From NCBI GenBank assembly GCA_024449915.1, contig JAMZAV010006724.1, forward strand, positions 58,759-122,758: a stretch of DNA of 64,000 nt, written 5' to 3'. This document shows, in pieces, positions 33,022 through 44,015 of the stretch. The DNA comes from Sweltsa coloradensis (lineage: Eukaryota; Arthropoda; Insecta; Plecoptera; Chloroperlidae). Within the stretch, counting starts at the first letter, position 1. The number at the start of each line of letters is the position of its first letter. The notes under the pieces were generated by a model. That model did not search any database and had not been told where the DNA came from. It was given only the letters and a program-made list of their open reading frames with translations. The position numbers were made by a program, and so were the translations under genes.

Positions 33022-35093
33022 CTCTCATCCAATATGCTGACGACTCGAGCCACCTTCTTACCCTACCTAAACATCGTCCTTTTCATGAGTTTCCCCCCTT
33101 AATTACCAAACAAGTTGCTCAAATGTCATCCTACTGCCTTGGCAATCAACTCATCATCTCACGTTCGAAAACTGTTTATCCCTACTTTCACACTCATCAT
33201 AAGCAGAGTTGGGTAAGTTCATTAAAAAATGGAACTAGTTCCAGTTACAAGTTCCTCATAAGAAAAAGGAACTCTTTCCAGTTACAAGTTCCTCTAAAAT
33301 AAAAGGAACTAGGGCGTTCCTAAGTTCCTTTTCAAATGGAACTAAGTTCCTAAAAAGTTCCTTTTTTTCAATTTCCATTTTTCTTTAGATCTTCTTGAGA
33401 GGATCAATGATTAGTAACGGTAGATATCCGAATTTATACTTGAAACCAAGTATTTGCAAATAATATATAAACTTTGTTTAAGATTTGGAGGAATTAAATA
33501 TATAAGGATGAGTATGTACTATGTAGGCTTTTACGGCCTGTGAATCAATTTTGAATGATCTTTGAGTTGATGATGCACTGCTCCACGTTTCGCAACCAAC
33601 ATAGGTGGTGAACACGACACAACGCAACAACCCAAAAGATCATTCAAAACTCAAGGGTGATTGTATTGAAAAGAATGAAGTTTAGTTGGCAATGCGACTA
33701 ATAATGGTGAGAAACCCACGGTGGATGGGGGTTGACCACTGAGTGTAGGAATGGGGTTGGGGGTATGACAAGAATTTAGAACAATTGAGGCGAATTTTAG
33801 ATTTCCTGGAAACTTGAGTACGTATTTTACAATCCCTTCATCTTGTAAGTAAACTATGATTTGACTCTTTCATTCCTTAAATTTGTACAGTCAAGTTATA
33901 GAAAAGGAACTTATGAAAATAAGTTACAGTTCCTGGAAAATTGGAACTAGTTCCTACCTTAGTTCCTGTCTGGAAAAAGGAACTAGTTCCTTCATTCGTT
34001 CCTTAAAAAGGAACTAGTTCCTAGGAACTGGAACTGTTTAGTTCCGTTCCTACCCAACACTGATCATAAGATCCCCCCACTAAGTCCCCTTGTCCGTCTC
34101 GACTCGACTACCATCCCCCGCACCCACACCGCCAAAGTCCTAGGCCTAGCGCTAACCGATAATCTTGACTGGTCCATAGGCCTACATGTTAACCATGTTG
34201 CCAACAAAATATTATCGGGTTGCTACGCAATTCGCAAACTCAAACAAATAGTACATTCCCCCGTCCTTCTGCTAGTATACTTTGCCCACGTTCACTCTCA
34301 CCTATCATATGGTCTGCTTTTCTGGGGAGCTTCTCCCCAAGCTAACCGAATCTTCATTCTTCAAAAGAGAACCATCCGAATCATAGCAGGTGTATCTAGA
34401 AGGCATTCGTGTAGGAACTCTTCAAGAAACTGGGAATTCTTACCCTAGCATGTACCCTAATCCAAACAGCTGCATTATTTGTCCGTACCCACAGCAATCT
34501 GTTCCCTCGGAACATCTCTGTGCATTCTCATTACACTAGAGCCAGTCTCCATATTCATCGGTCCTCTCACAACTTGACTCTCTTTTCCCGTGGCCCTGAA
34601 CATCTTGCATCCACCCTCTACAATAAACTCCCTAATCACATCAAAACCTCCCCCTCGCTGTCCTCTTTCAAACACAACTTGAAATCTTTCCTTGTGACCA
34701 ATAGCTTTTACTCCATTAACGACTAGGCTACCTCACTGATGAGTAAGCTTGCGTTTTCTCCTCGTATTAATTTCTATCTATAAATAAAGGCCTAAACAGT
34801 ATTCTTTCCAATTGCCAATTATTCATGTGCTGGCCTACCAAATATTTTAATTTTGATAAATTAGTATAAAGGGCTTGTAATCATTGTAACTTATCAATAT
34901 TTTTACTCATTTTGAAGGCCATATTGTATATTATATTATATTATATTTATGTATTAGGCCTACTATTGTATATATATATTGTATATATCGTGTGTTTGTG
35001 TATGTCTACTGTGTATTACTATTTTCTATCTTTCCTGACGAAACCTATATTTGTATTATGTACGAATCAATGGTGAATAAATTATCTTAAATC
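33022..35093 (+). pseudogene. LINE reverse transcriptase fragment interrupted by a hAT-like element
   Basis: The frame opens with IQYADDSSHLLTLPKHRP at 33031-33080, carrying the catalytic YADD box, and runs to 33203. After an 859-base insertion the same frame resumes at 34071 (LSPLVRLDSTTIPRTHTAKV, then LGLALTDNLDWS, and FAHVHSHLSYGLLFWGAS up to about 34340, and ILQKRTIRIIAGVSRRHS). Frameshifts follow after 34410. The N-terminal RT and endonuclease are absent, with a family B element at the 5' break. A non-coding 3' region follows to about 35093, where AATAAA-like and ATTTTA-rich sequence occurs. Confidence 0.8.
33204..34062. mobile_element. hAT-like MITE, 859 bp, 8-bp TSD
   Basis: The ends are CAGAGTTGGGTAAGTTC and the complement of CAGTGTTGGGTAGGAACG. 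The 8-bp duplication ATCATAAG is perfect at 33196-33203 and 34063-34070. Subterminal regions hold repeated GGAACTAGTTCC palindromes on both sides (33230-33370 and 33940-34040). There is no transposase. The host LINE frame is continuous across the site once one duplication is removed. Confidence 0.9.
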
Positions 35094-35128
35094 TTATCTA
35101 ATAAAATGTAAACAATTTATGTCATTAC

Positions 35129-35767
35129 CGTTTCTCCTTTAGTGATGAATCGTCTGGCAGAAAGGCTGACTGTGTTTCCATTGTAAAACGAAGCGCAGGC
35201 GTTCGGATCACAGGAATGAGCAAACAAACTGAATGTGGAATACACTCCAGATCCAGATTCTTCAGCTCTTTCAAAGGTTTGGCCAATGACAAGGTTTTGT
35301 AATCCTACGGCATTAGTGTTTTCAATGTCCACTAATTTCATTATCAGACCTGACGCAAACTTAATGTTTTCCTCCTTTCTGCTTTTCCTCGTTATACATG
35401 AGAAAAAATCCGTGTATTTATCAAGACAATTCAAGATGCAGGAAGCAACAATTACATTGATTAGTTGTTGCTTTGAGTTAGTTTTCCAATTGTTTCTAAA
35501 CAGATAATGGATTTGTTGATAGTCCGTCGATTTGTACTGGCCATTTTGATCGTATTCGTGAATCTTCTCGTTACCCTGTTGTGCTTCAAACTCCTTGACC
35601 TGGCGATGCAAGCCCCGGAGCCCTTGGTTTTGGCTGCATGCGGTCAGGAACATTCGCAACGGTAACAATGTCTTTATCCCCACATCCAGTTCATATAGCG
35701 TTGGGATAAGTCTGCATTCAACATTGTGATAAGCATCCATGCAGGCGGCATTCGAAACAAAACATTG
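35129..35767 (-). CDS. SMYD4: SMYD4-like exon: end of MYND finger and SET core
   Basis: This exon is 639 bases (213 codons, phase 0 at both ends). It starts QCFVSNAACMDAYHNVEC, the second half of a MYND zinc finger with its Cys and His ligands, and continues through an alpha-helical middle (LYELDVGIKTLLPLRMFL). It ends in the SET core: STFSLFAHSCDPNACASFYN, containing the N/A-HSCxPN signature that binds the methyl donor and forms the active-site knot, then ARRFITKGET. SMYD4 proteins are putative lysine methyltransferases of cytoplasm and nucleus. The donor is GTAATG at 35128. The acceptor is a GGTGCAAAG end, rather weak in pyrimidines but in phase with the upstream MYND exon. The next exon, expected to carry the CYGPH motif and post-SET cysteines, was not found. 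Confidence 0.9.
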
Positions 35768-36440
35768 CTTTGCACCAAAAATGTTACATATAAGCGATAA
35801 AGCTGAACATAAACAGTGAAATAAGTATCCAATGCTGGTAAGTCCATCATATAAAACTATTGCCTTTGGCACTAAAGTGAACACAGAAACAAAATAAAAA
35901 TGAATATAGAAAAATAAAAAATTATCAAGACTGGGTTAAGTACAAACTACATAATTAGAACATTACACCAAAATTTTGGATATGCATCAAAAATGAAAAA
36001 GCTTAAAAATTATGAGCATGATGCCTAGTAAGCGTATTCATCATAGAAAAAACCAGTAACAACCCGCAAAAGTAGAATTATAATTTGATTGACTTAACAT
36101 CAGTTCTAGACTTCGGTTACTTTGTAACCATTGGCTTGTAGCGTCTTAGCACGATGCACAATAAATTGCGATTTCCTGAACGTCCGTTGATTTCGGCGTT
36201 ATCCTCGGTTGTTTAGGAGTTGAACCACTTGGAGGTCTAGCAACGATTCTGCATAAAAGATGTTCGATCTGAACGGCTTGTTATGGCGTTCCTCTGCGGA
36301 GGATCGCCGGTGAACAAGCGGAAATAACTTTGCATCATGTAGGGACGTAGTTTAAACATTTTTATTATTGGAGATCCTTCCCGACCCCTCAGACCGGATC
36401 GCGACCGCAATAAAACTGCAATATTAATTTTACACTCATT
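35768..36440. other. Intron of the SMYD4-like gene (unassigned)
   Basis: Open minus-strand frame continues for about 115 bases beyond the acceptor at 35768, but the join with the upstream exon supports a splice site there. A GC-richer patch at 36165-36420 has CpGs and no frame. No repeat family was identified. Confidence 0.4.
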
Positions 36441-36790
36441 GAAGCGTAAGTCACATCACTATTGTAGTAAGTTCCATCACACCCCTTCGATACCCTCATT
36501 CCACAACCCCCCAATTTCATTTATCCCAATTTTTCAATTATATATGTTACTATTTACGCGTATAACTATTTCAACCCTTTTATATTCCTCATTCATATCC
36601 CCTTCCACAACCCCTCAACCCCTTCACCCCAATTTAAAATTATATTTTATTTTTACACGTAATAATAACCTATGTATACCACATGTGGTAAGCTCATCAC
36701 CTTTTAATTCCTTATTCATCAACCCCACAACCCCTTTCACCCCATTAACCTAATTTTACAAAATTATATTATTTTTAAATAATACTGTAT
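36441..36790. repeat. Three ~110-bp tandem units, C/T-rich
   Basis: Units start at about 36447, 36561 and 36671. Each carries CATTCATC/CCTCATTC, CCACAACCCC, TTCACCCCAAT and a TTTTAAATTATATTATTTT-like end. The P/T/S-rich open frame over them is a by-product of the repeat. Confidence 0.6.
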
Positions 36791-37353
36791 AAAATTTGTA
36801 TTGTCTCATCGGGTATTGTGTCATCGGATATATATATATTGATTAAAATTTAATTTAATTTAATTTAAGTTACAATTTCACCAAACCGTATTTAGTAATA
36901 TTAAACAAAAAGTAAATACAAACAAATAATTTCATTTAAAAATAATTAACCAATTATAGCGTGTTACAATAAAATTATAAATACAACATACAACAATCGA
37001 TATTTAAGACGGAATAGTGTAGGTAAACATAAATAATAGCAATTGTTACATTTTATAATAATATTATTTGTTCATACTTTTCAACGTATACAAAGTAATA
37101 TTTTTCTATCACACATGTATTAGTGATTTTCATTTTTAAATTAACGTTATAATTTAATTTTACAATGAATAGTATGTTAACAGGGTGTGTGCCTTACACT
37201 TTAATACCACCAAACATATTATTCGTATATCCAAACAATGTTCAACCAATAATTTGTAATTTGCTAATAAGGTCAATGGTGATAGATGATGGATGATCAA
37301 TGGATGATAGACTCTAAATACAATTTATTTATTTATTTATTTATTTACCAAGA
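36791..37353. other. AT-rich intronic DNA with a TTTA run
   Basis: (AATTT)n near 36848-36866 and (ATTT)n at 37322-37344. Nothing else is recognisable. Confidence 0.4.
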
Positions 37354-37629
37354 TTGGTTAGAGAGTCCATTGAAATAGCTAAAACACCAAACAATTTTAA
37401 TGGTGATGTTGGGTTTAAGCTGAGCGGGTCGTGGGCGCCCATATTAAAACTGATTCGAGACAACTCCAACGCTGGCCGTATCGCAAATAAATGCATTATC
37501 GCCGAGATCTTACTCCCGGTTTCGAATACATGCCTTCTCGTCCTCCCTGTCCCGGAACTGGATCAGCCCCAAGAAAGTGAGTTCGAAGTGGATCACCCCA
37601 AGAAGAGTGGGAAACAAGTTCAGACTTAG
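37354..37629 (+). pseudogene. Retroelement C-terminal fragment, possibly Penelope-like
   Basis: The frame RESIEIAKTPNNFNGDVGFK then LSGSWAPILKLIRDN resembles the short conserved tail after the GIY-YIG nuclease in Penelope-like and related retroelements, where a REAIEI..HP.NFNRD.GY.LS..W pattern is usual. No RT or nuclease precedes it; instead a (TTTA)n run does. The rest of the 91-residue frame is not conserved. The assignment rests on this one motif. Confidence 0.45.
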
Positions 37630-37921
37630 GGTGATCGTGAATATAATCCAAAGTAAGATTCCCCTCAAATAACTGACATTGGGATCATGGTGTCAGGAAG
37701 AAGACCGTAGATTGTAAATGCAATTTGTAGGAAGGCGTCTTCATGATAACTGTTCGTTTTTTTAATAGAAATATAAATATTTGTATGAGAGTCTAACACC
37801 CACTCAGAATAAAATTAAAAACTTGATTTTTATGTGGGTGGCAGAACGTCAAAGTCACCAAGAAAACCCTTAAGACCAATGAACTGATGTAATTAATCCA
37901 AACCAGAAGTTAAAAAAATTC

Positions 37922-37976
37922 TCACTTTGGCGGGAATCGAACCCGGACTCCGCATTGAACACAAGGCCACAGCAAC
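37922..37976 (-). repeat. tRNA-like (SINE-type) block, two decayed copies nearby
   Basis: The plus strand reads GGCGGGAATCGAACCCGGAC followed by TCCGCATTGAACACAAGGCC, the complement of a tRNA T-arm/B box plus variable region. A weaker copy, AACCCGGATCCGCATTGACC, lies at 38092-38111. No full cloverleaf exists, so these are SINE or tRNA-pseudogene remnants. Confidence 0.5.
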
Positions 37977-39240
37977 AAATATGAATTTATTTGTGTTTTT
38001 CTAAGGGCCCAAAGTCCATTTCATATATTTTAGTAAGTTACTGATTTCTTGTTTCTAGATCCCACAAGTTAAAACGTCATGACTGGCAATAAACCCGGAT
38101 CCGCATTGACCACAAGCCACGACCTCAAATTAATTCATTTTTTTTCATAGAAATTTTCTTCATTTTATTTTTTGTAAGTTTTTACATTATTTTTCTTTTT
38201 TTGATTTATACACACAGTTAGGCTAAAACAAAAAATAAAAAAATTAGGCAAAACTTGTCTGAACCTTCAATTAATTATTATTATTATAATTTTTACTTTA
38301 TTAATTTTATTTTATATTATAGTTTTACTTATTTTATTTTTTTTATTTTTTTACGCTAGTTTAATTTATTAAAGAACTAAAAATTAATAAAATAAAACCT
38401 TTTTAAAGCTTCTCTTGTTTAAATACTTAATTATTGTATTACATTATCTTTTATTATATTTATTAGTTGTTATATTTATTTAATGTCGGCTGATGTATTC
38501 ATAATTGCATAAAGAAGCTAAAGATTTAGATTAGACATTAAGTAACAAAGTTAAGTTACAAAAGTTGTTACAACTGTTAAATTAATTTTGTATTCATTTG
38601 TCATCAGAGTAAAAGTTTTTGTGCCTATTTTAGGCTGGTGAATGTTTTAATTGATTACTTTATGTTCTATGTTTACGCAACTGTCAATGCAACCAAGCAT
38701 ATAAGTAGCAAAAGTTGTTTCCTAACTTTAATATTAGGTATATAATAAATATTTTGGTCGAGTTTTTAGTTTTCTGCATTAATGTTCTTATGTTTACCTG
38801 TAACCCTTATCCAATCATACTAAACTAGTGGCTCATTGGTATCCAAGGGATAGTGGAGATTAGTCGAGGGTTTGACCGCACTCACTTTATTTTCTTGTAC
38901 GTTCCACTAGTGTGGGCTACCATCAGAAAATGAAAATGAAACTAAAAACTTTTGTGTTGTATTGTTAATTAGATAACAAGGGTCTTGTCAGTTCAATTTT
39001 CATTATATAATGAAAGCCCATGTTTGGTCTGAAAAGTAAAAAGTAAATACATAATCAACGAGGCAAAATGACCCCTCAAAATAATTTTTATATCCCAAGC
39101 TGCGAAAGCTTTGTTTTGAAATTATCAAAATTATTATTCAAATAAAATAGTTATTGTATGAAGAGGCTGAAGAAGTTGTGTCAGGTACAATGTCCCATCC
39201 ATACTCTAAGTAATAATACAGTAAAGAAACGGTGACTTAC
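37977..39240. other. AT-rich intron DNA
   Basis: Apart from the weak tRNA-like copy at 38092, this is A/T-rich sequence (very high between 38140 and 38480) with no exon or recognised element. Confidence 0.4.
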
Positions 39241-39362
39241 ATAGTTGCACGTTTTACATGGTAGCATCGCATCCGACTGCTTCTGGCAATTAAAGCAATG
39301 AGTTGCATAACGTTCTTGATCCAAAACTGCAGCAAACGGCTTTTCCACTAGCACGGTGTCTC
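39241..39362 (-). CDS. SMYD4: SMYD4-like exon: start of MYND zinc finger
   Basis: The acceptor TTTTCCAG lies at 39363-39370 and the donor GTAAGT at 39240-39235. The 122-base exon reads DTVLVEKPFAAVLDQERYAT then HCFNCQKQSDAMLPCKTCNY. VEKPFA is the typical SET-N strand just before the MYND finger, and HCxxC...CxxC gives the first zinc ligands. It begins with two bases completing a split Gly codon (the preceding exon must end in a lone G) and ends at a codon boundary, so it joins the exon at 35767 in phase to restore the CxxC...YHNVEC finger. The MYND finger binds proline-rich partners in this family. Confidence 0.9.
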
Positions 39363-39756
39363 CTGGAAAACGTGAAAAATATAGTTATTCTAGCTGACAA
39401 GACTTCTTAATAACGAAAATCGTCTTTAATTCAAATGTAGAATGCAAGAATGCAAGCAAGTACCCGCACCGGAATGGACACTGGAACAGACGGACACTCA
39501 TTTCATTATATGGAAATCAATCCAGATTTTAAAAAAAGGGTCTCCCGATTGCCGGTCGATGCTTTACCCCTAAGCAACCGATCTGAAAAGATTGGAACAT
39601 ACCTGACATAGTTAGGCCCTAATGTTTAGTTAATCAGTTCATAGTCAGCAGAGTCCTTGCAGTACTACACCAATAAGCATCCGACTGGTAAATCAGGAGA
39701 TTCGGGGTCGATGCCCTGCTGAGATGGGTTTATACATTGTTGGGTGATTATCATAT
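39363..39756. repeat. Intron with opposed tRNA-like fragments
   Basis: On the minus strand CGGTTGCTTAGGGGTAAAGC (near 39560-39580) resembles an A-box half. On the plus strand GGGGTCGATGCCC at 39704-39716 resembles a B box, with AATAAGCATCCGACTGGTAA before it. They are parts of tRNA-derived SINEs in opposite orientation, too incomplete to be genes. Confidence 0.4.
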
Positions 39757-39807
<51 letters not shown>

Positions 39808-40790
39808 TTTTATTTAACGTCTATCCTATTCAGTTATAAAAACTGATTTACAAAGGAGGACAACTAAATAAATCTAATTACATAGATGCAGACACAACAA
39901 TGAACTTTGAAATAGTAATATTACAACAATGCATTAAATACTCAACAAATTTGATAACAAATAAAAAGGATATTAAATGCAATTTATGAATGAATCGAAT
40001 AATATATAAAAAAGGGGGGTGGGGAATGAAAAGAAAGGAAAAAAGGAAAGAAAAAGAAAAAATGAAAGGAAAAAAAAACATTAAAAAAGAAAAACGAAAA
40101 GAAAAAACTGATTTATTAGACGATCCCACTCAAACGAATATGAGGTTTGCCAAAAATCAGGAACAGCAAATCAGGGAGTAATCAATCTTTCGCGGAAGAA
40201 ACCACCGAACGCGAATCTTCATTCTTGCGTTCAACCATCATTCTTGTGTTCAAATCTTGATAACAATTTAGTGCAAAAGATCTTGACTCTAATATATAAT
40301 TATATCAGATATATAATTATTTAAAATTGTTCAAGTCAAAAACTGATCATAGCAATGATACAGGACACCTAACTCAAGTTGCAAGTTCCACCAGTGGGCG
40401 GCAACCAGACAATCTAGGCAGAAAAATATCAATTGAAAAATGAAAATACATTGAATACATCAAAATCAAAGCAATAATGAACAAACAAAGAGAACAGCAA
40501 AATCATAAATAAGAACATATGAAATTAACATTACATAAACACAGAGACAATGCCCCACAAATAAATAATAAAAATCAATTCTTCTTTGTTCTTCGATTCA
40601 TTATCATTGCTTCAATTTTACTTTTAAATTGTACTATTCCTAGCTCAGTAAACTGGCTTCTAATATCATAAGAAATTGAATTCCAAAAGGATACTCCTCT
40701 GTACAAGAATGACTTTCTTAATGATTCAGAAATTAATTTAGGAACTTTCAAAGAGTTCATTAGAATAGAATTTCTATCACGATCAACAAA
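39757..40790 (-). pseudogene. LINE 3' end: C-terminal coding piece, 3'UTR and (AAAT)n tail
   Basis: The minus strand reads SLKVPKLISESLRKSFLYRG then VSFWNSISYDIR (40755-40640), the standard extreme C-terminus of many LINE ORF2 proteins, and ends in a stop at 40575. About 750 bases of 3' sequence follow, and the element ends with CCTCCTTTGTAAATCAG, AGGATAGACGTTAAATAAA and a long (AAAT)n microsatellite at 39757-39815. The same 3' end and tail occur at 54950-55095. The 5' part is missing above 40790. The K-rich plus-strand frame at 39990 is a by-product. Confidence 0.75.
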
Positions 40791-40960
40791 TTAAAAATAT
40801 TATTATCAATTACACCTATGAGCATGTTTTCCAATTAATTATATTGAGAAACAAGTGGTCGCTGGCGTGACCACTTGCGCCAGTCCTTTCCGCCGCATGT
40901 TCCGATCTGTCGAAAGACTTACTGACGCATGTGGTTTCTAAAGAATGCAGAGTAGGGTAA

Positions 40961-41398
40961 TTGAGCGAGCGTAGCGAGCGTCTCCACTTGACTCTTATGG
41001 CTCGAATGTCTGTTTTTGTTTTTTTGTTTTTTTCTGTTACTGCTTCGGTACAGGTCACACAGTTTCTCTGATCGACCTGAAATTTTGCACACATGTACAT
41101 ACCACCTATGCGGGTTGCTGTATAGTTTTTGAACAAAATTCGATCGTTGGTTATAATAAATAAAGAATAAAATAAAAAAATAAAAAAATAAAAATGTTCC
41201 GATCGTTATGAAATTTTGCAGGGTCAATAACTACAACATTCTCTACTATTTTACAAATTTTCAGCTAAATCGGTCAAGACCTTAAAGACTTATTGGTATG
41301 TAACATTATGAAAATGTCGTACTCGTCGTCGTACTCGGTCGTTGTTGCACGTACCGGTGCTCGCTCAACAACGCGACGGGACTTTAGCGTTTTCCTAG
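40961..41398 (+). mobile_element. Asymmetric element family D, complete copy
   Basis: It starts TTGAGCGAGCGTAGCGAGCG and ends GCTCGCTCAACAACGCGACG then GGACTTTAGCGTTTTCCTAG, with T following. CTCGCTCAA before the tail is the complement of the start, so this third family has its own 5'/3' match but the common tail. The interior includes a CTGTTTTTGTTTTTTTG tract and ATCGACCTGAAATTTTGCAC. It is non-coding. Confidence 0.75.
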
Positions 41399-41579
41399 TT
41401 TAACATAATTCTTCTCAAATTAATTTGAAAAACACAAGCAAAATACTGTGCACCCTCATGATATCAGAGCGGTAAAATATTACAACTTTTGAAGCGATAC
41501 TTTACGAAACAAAAATATGACCAAAGTTAGTGCGATGAATCGATGATCCAATTAAAATATACTAGGAACGTCATTTTGG

Positions 41580-42020
41580 ACGCTTTGATAAGCAAGCACG
41601 TGGCTATAGCTAGACCCACATTGCACATTTTTTTAAATTTTTAAAATTTGCGACTTTTCGCTGTCCACGGGCCATTTCCAATATTATTATTATTGGCAAG
41701 GTATTTGGGTAAACCCGTGGGTAACCTTTACTTTTGAGATAAAACCACTGCCATCTAGAGGACCTTGACATCATTTCTTTGGGAAAACTATTTTAAATCT
41801 TTGGTAACAAATTAATACACTGCTTCCTGGATAGTTTTTTGAAAAAAAAAAGCTGGAGTAGCTTTGAAATATCGTTCAAATATAAAAAAAAAAAATATAA
41901 CCTGTGTCAAGTTTTAAAAATGTGTGTATTGTAGTATTTTGATTACTTCTGGGTGGCAGTGCATAGTGACCAGAATTCTCGTGGGGACTATTCGTTGCCA
42001 TGGAAAACGTTACTTTTGTT
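41580..42020. repeat. Dispersed repeat E, copy 1
   Basis: TATAGCTAGACCCACATTGC, AAATTTGCGACTTTTCG, GGTATTTGGGTAAAC, TCTAGAGGACCTTGAC and GGGTGGCAGTGCAT occur here in the order also seen at 63270-63620. There is no coding frame and no clear ends. A poly-A-rich internal stretch at 41845-41895 is absent from the other copy. Confidence 0.6.
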
Positions 42021-42108
42021 AAAATTTTAATTTCTATCTACATTCCTAAAGGTCTTGACCGATTTAGCAAAAAAATTTGAAAAAATAGGAGAGAATGTTG
42101 TTTACTAA

Positions 42109-42331
42109 TTGAGGGGAGCATAGCGAGCGTCTCCCACTTGATCTTATGGCTGGAATGTCTGTTTTTTCTTGTTTTTGTTTTTTGTTTTTTTCTGTTAGAG
42201 TACTGCTTCGGTACAGGTCGCACCGTTTCTCTGATCGACCTGAAATTTTCCCACACATGTAAAATACCACCTATGCGGGTTACTGTAAGGTTTTGAACAA
42301 AATCCGATCATTGGTTATAAAAAAAAAATGG

Positions 42332-42364
<33 letters not shown>

Positions 42365-42404
42365 CCAAACGTTATGAAATTTTGCAGGGTCAATAAGTAC
42401 AACC
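42109..42404 (+). mobile_element. Asymmetric element family D, 3'-truncated
   Basis: It starts TTGAGGGGAGCATAGCGAGC and follows the copy at 40961 through ACAGGTCGCACCGTTTCTCT, the GAAATTTT block and GGGTCAATA. It has a long A-tract at 42333-42360 and stops at about 42404, where the large inverted-repeat arm begins, so the 3' tail is missing. Confidence 0.65.
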
Positions 42405-44015
42405 GTTGAGTGACTAATATATAGCTAGAGTCGTAACGGCCTATGCTGAGTGTCTACGGAAAAATTTGCCTCCGCTCATGTAGTACATTGCCAACATGCT
42501 AGGCAGCGTGCCCGACAGCTCGAGCGAAGCTACAGCTACCTAGCAGCAATCGGAGAAAACTTCGTAGGCCCCAAGGGGGAGAACCGGATGTGAATATAAA
42601 TTAGAACGCGCGGAAATATTTTAATTTAACATAAGATACATTGATACAAGCATTTCGTTTGTAGGTTTCACGATTAATATTATTATACATACAAATAAAC
42701 TTGTTTTCGAGTGTAAAATACAAATAAATATGTCGTATTTGTTTGTTTTATATATTTAAAACATAAATATTATGTATTTATATTTGAAACTTCTAAAAGT
42801 TTACATTCTCTAAACTGTAATGGTAATAAAGTTATTTTGCAGCTGCATGGTATTGTTCTAGGAAGGCCATGCTTATAAGGAAGTGTATTAAAAGGAAATA
42901 TACAAGGAAGTTTCGCAAACGCTTTTTCAGGCGCGTTGTTGAATGAGCGTAATTTTTTTAACGAAAAAAAGCGTAAAATTGCTATTTTCATGAGAAATAA
43001 TTTTTGATTGCGCTCAAATTTCACACCAATATATTAATTTATAAAATAAAGGTTTTGTATAAAAATCGTTACAATCGGATAAAGCATGTAGGTGTTATAA
43101 GTCGAAGAAAGTTTAAAGAAATAAAAATAAACGTAAAATTGCAATTTTCATGAGAAATAATTTTTTTATTGCGCTCGAATTCTACACGAATATATAAATT
43201 CATAAAATAAAGGTTCTGTGAAAAAATCATTACATTCGGATTAAGCATGTAGGTGTTATAAGTTGAAGAATTTTTTTAAAAATCGAAAAAAATCGTAAAA
43301 TTACGATTTACATGAGAAAATTTTTTTGATTGCGCTCAAAAACGTGGCAGTTCTTGGTTCAGAGATTTCGAAGGCCTCCATAACATTTCATCGCAATTGG
43401 AGTTTCGGTTTAGCCGAAATCGTGCTATCAGACACACAATAATACAAACAGAAAGAAAGAAAGAAAGAAAGAAAGAAAAAAGAAAGAAAGAAAGAAAAAA
43501 AAACATTCCGGATGTTTTTCTCCAGTGTAGTGAAATGGAATCTTCGCTTCGCTCGCTACGCTCATTCAATAAATAACGTAACGATATAATAAAGTAATAA
43601 TTTAATTTGGTGTGTGGAGTGCCAGAGCTGTCAAATTATAACGTGAAAATCATTAGAATATGAGGAGACCAATATTATGTCAATCTTGGCCAGCAGCAAC
43701 ATTGTAATTTACATTGTTTGTATTTTCTTACTCATTGTGACAATATTATTGTAGACAATTATTAATTATTATTGATCTTCAGGGACGGATTTGTTTTGCA
43801 TAACAAGCAAGTTAAACTGTGAGCAGGTCCAGGAATCGGCCGTTGGCATGAATTCTATGCATTTCATCATGTTTCACAGACAAGAGGTAACACATAATTG
43901 CCAATGTCTCTTCTCCCCGTCCGTTTCGAAAATCTGATTTGTATCAACGAATACGATTTATTACGTTACCGGCTTCTAGTTTGTGTACACATAACCCACT
44001 AGACCCCCCCCCCCC
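42405..44015. repeat. Left arm of a ~12-kb inverted repeat
   Basis: About 1.6 kb is complementary to 52695-54450, from CGTTGAGTGACTAATATATA at the outside to a TGTGTACACATAACCCACTAG-like end and a poly-C run at 43996-44011 on the inside. Both arms carry an A-type element at the same place and a CAGCTCGAGCGAAG / AGGCAGCGTGCCCG block near the outer end. No transposase lies in either arm. Confidence 0.85.
42906..43568 (-). mobile_element. Asymmetric A-type element in the left arm
   Basis: The minus-strand start is TTGAATGAGCGTAGCGAGCG at 43568 and the type-2 tail is GCGCCTGAAAAAGCGTTTGC then GAAACTTCC at 42906. The interior shows three ~120-base units and a (GAAA)n run at 43446-43500. It is the mirror of 53137-53962 in the right arm. 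Confidence 0.75.

Noticed and set aside
36439..36753. 104-residue Pro/Thr/Ser-rich frame
   Set aside because: Produced by three C/T-rich tandem units; residue pattern follows the 110-base period.
39878..40181. Phe/Ser-rich (minus) and Lys-rich (plus) open frames
   Set aside because: They are opposite readings of one purine-rich tract in a LINE 3' region.
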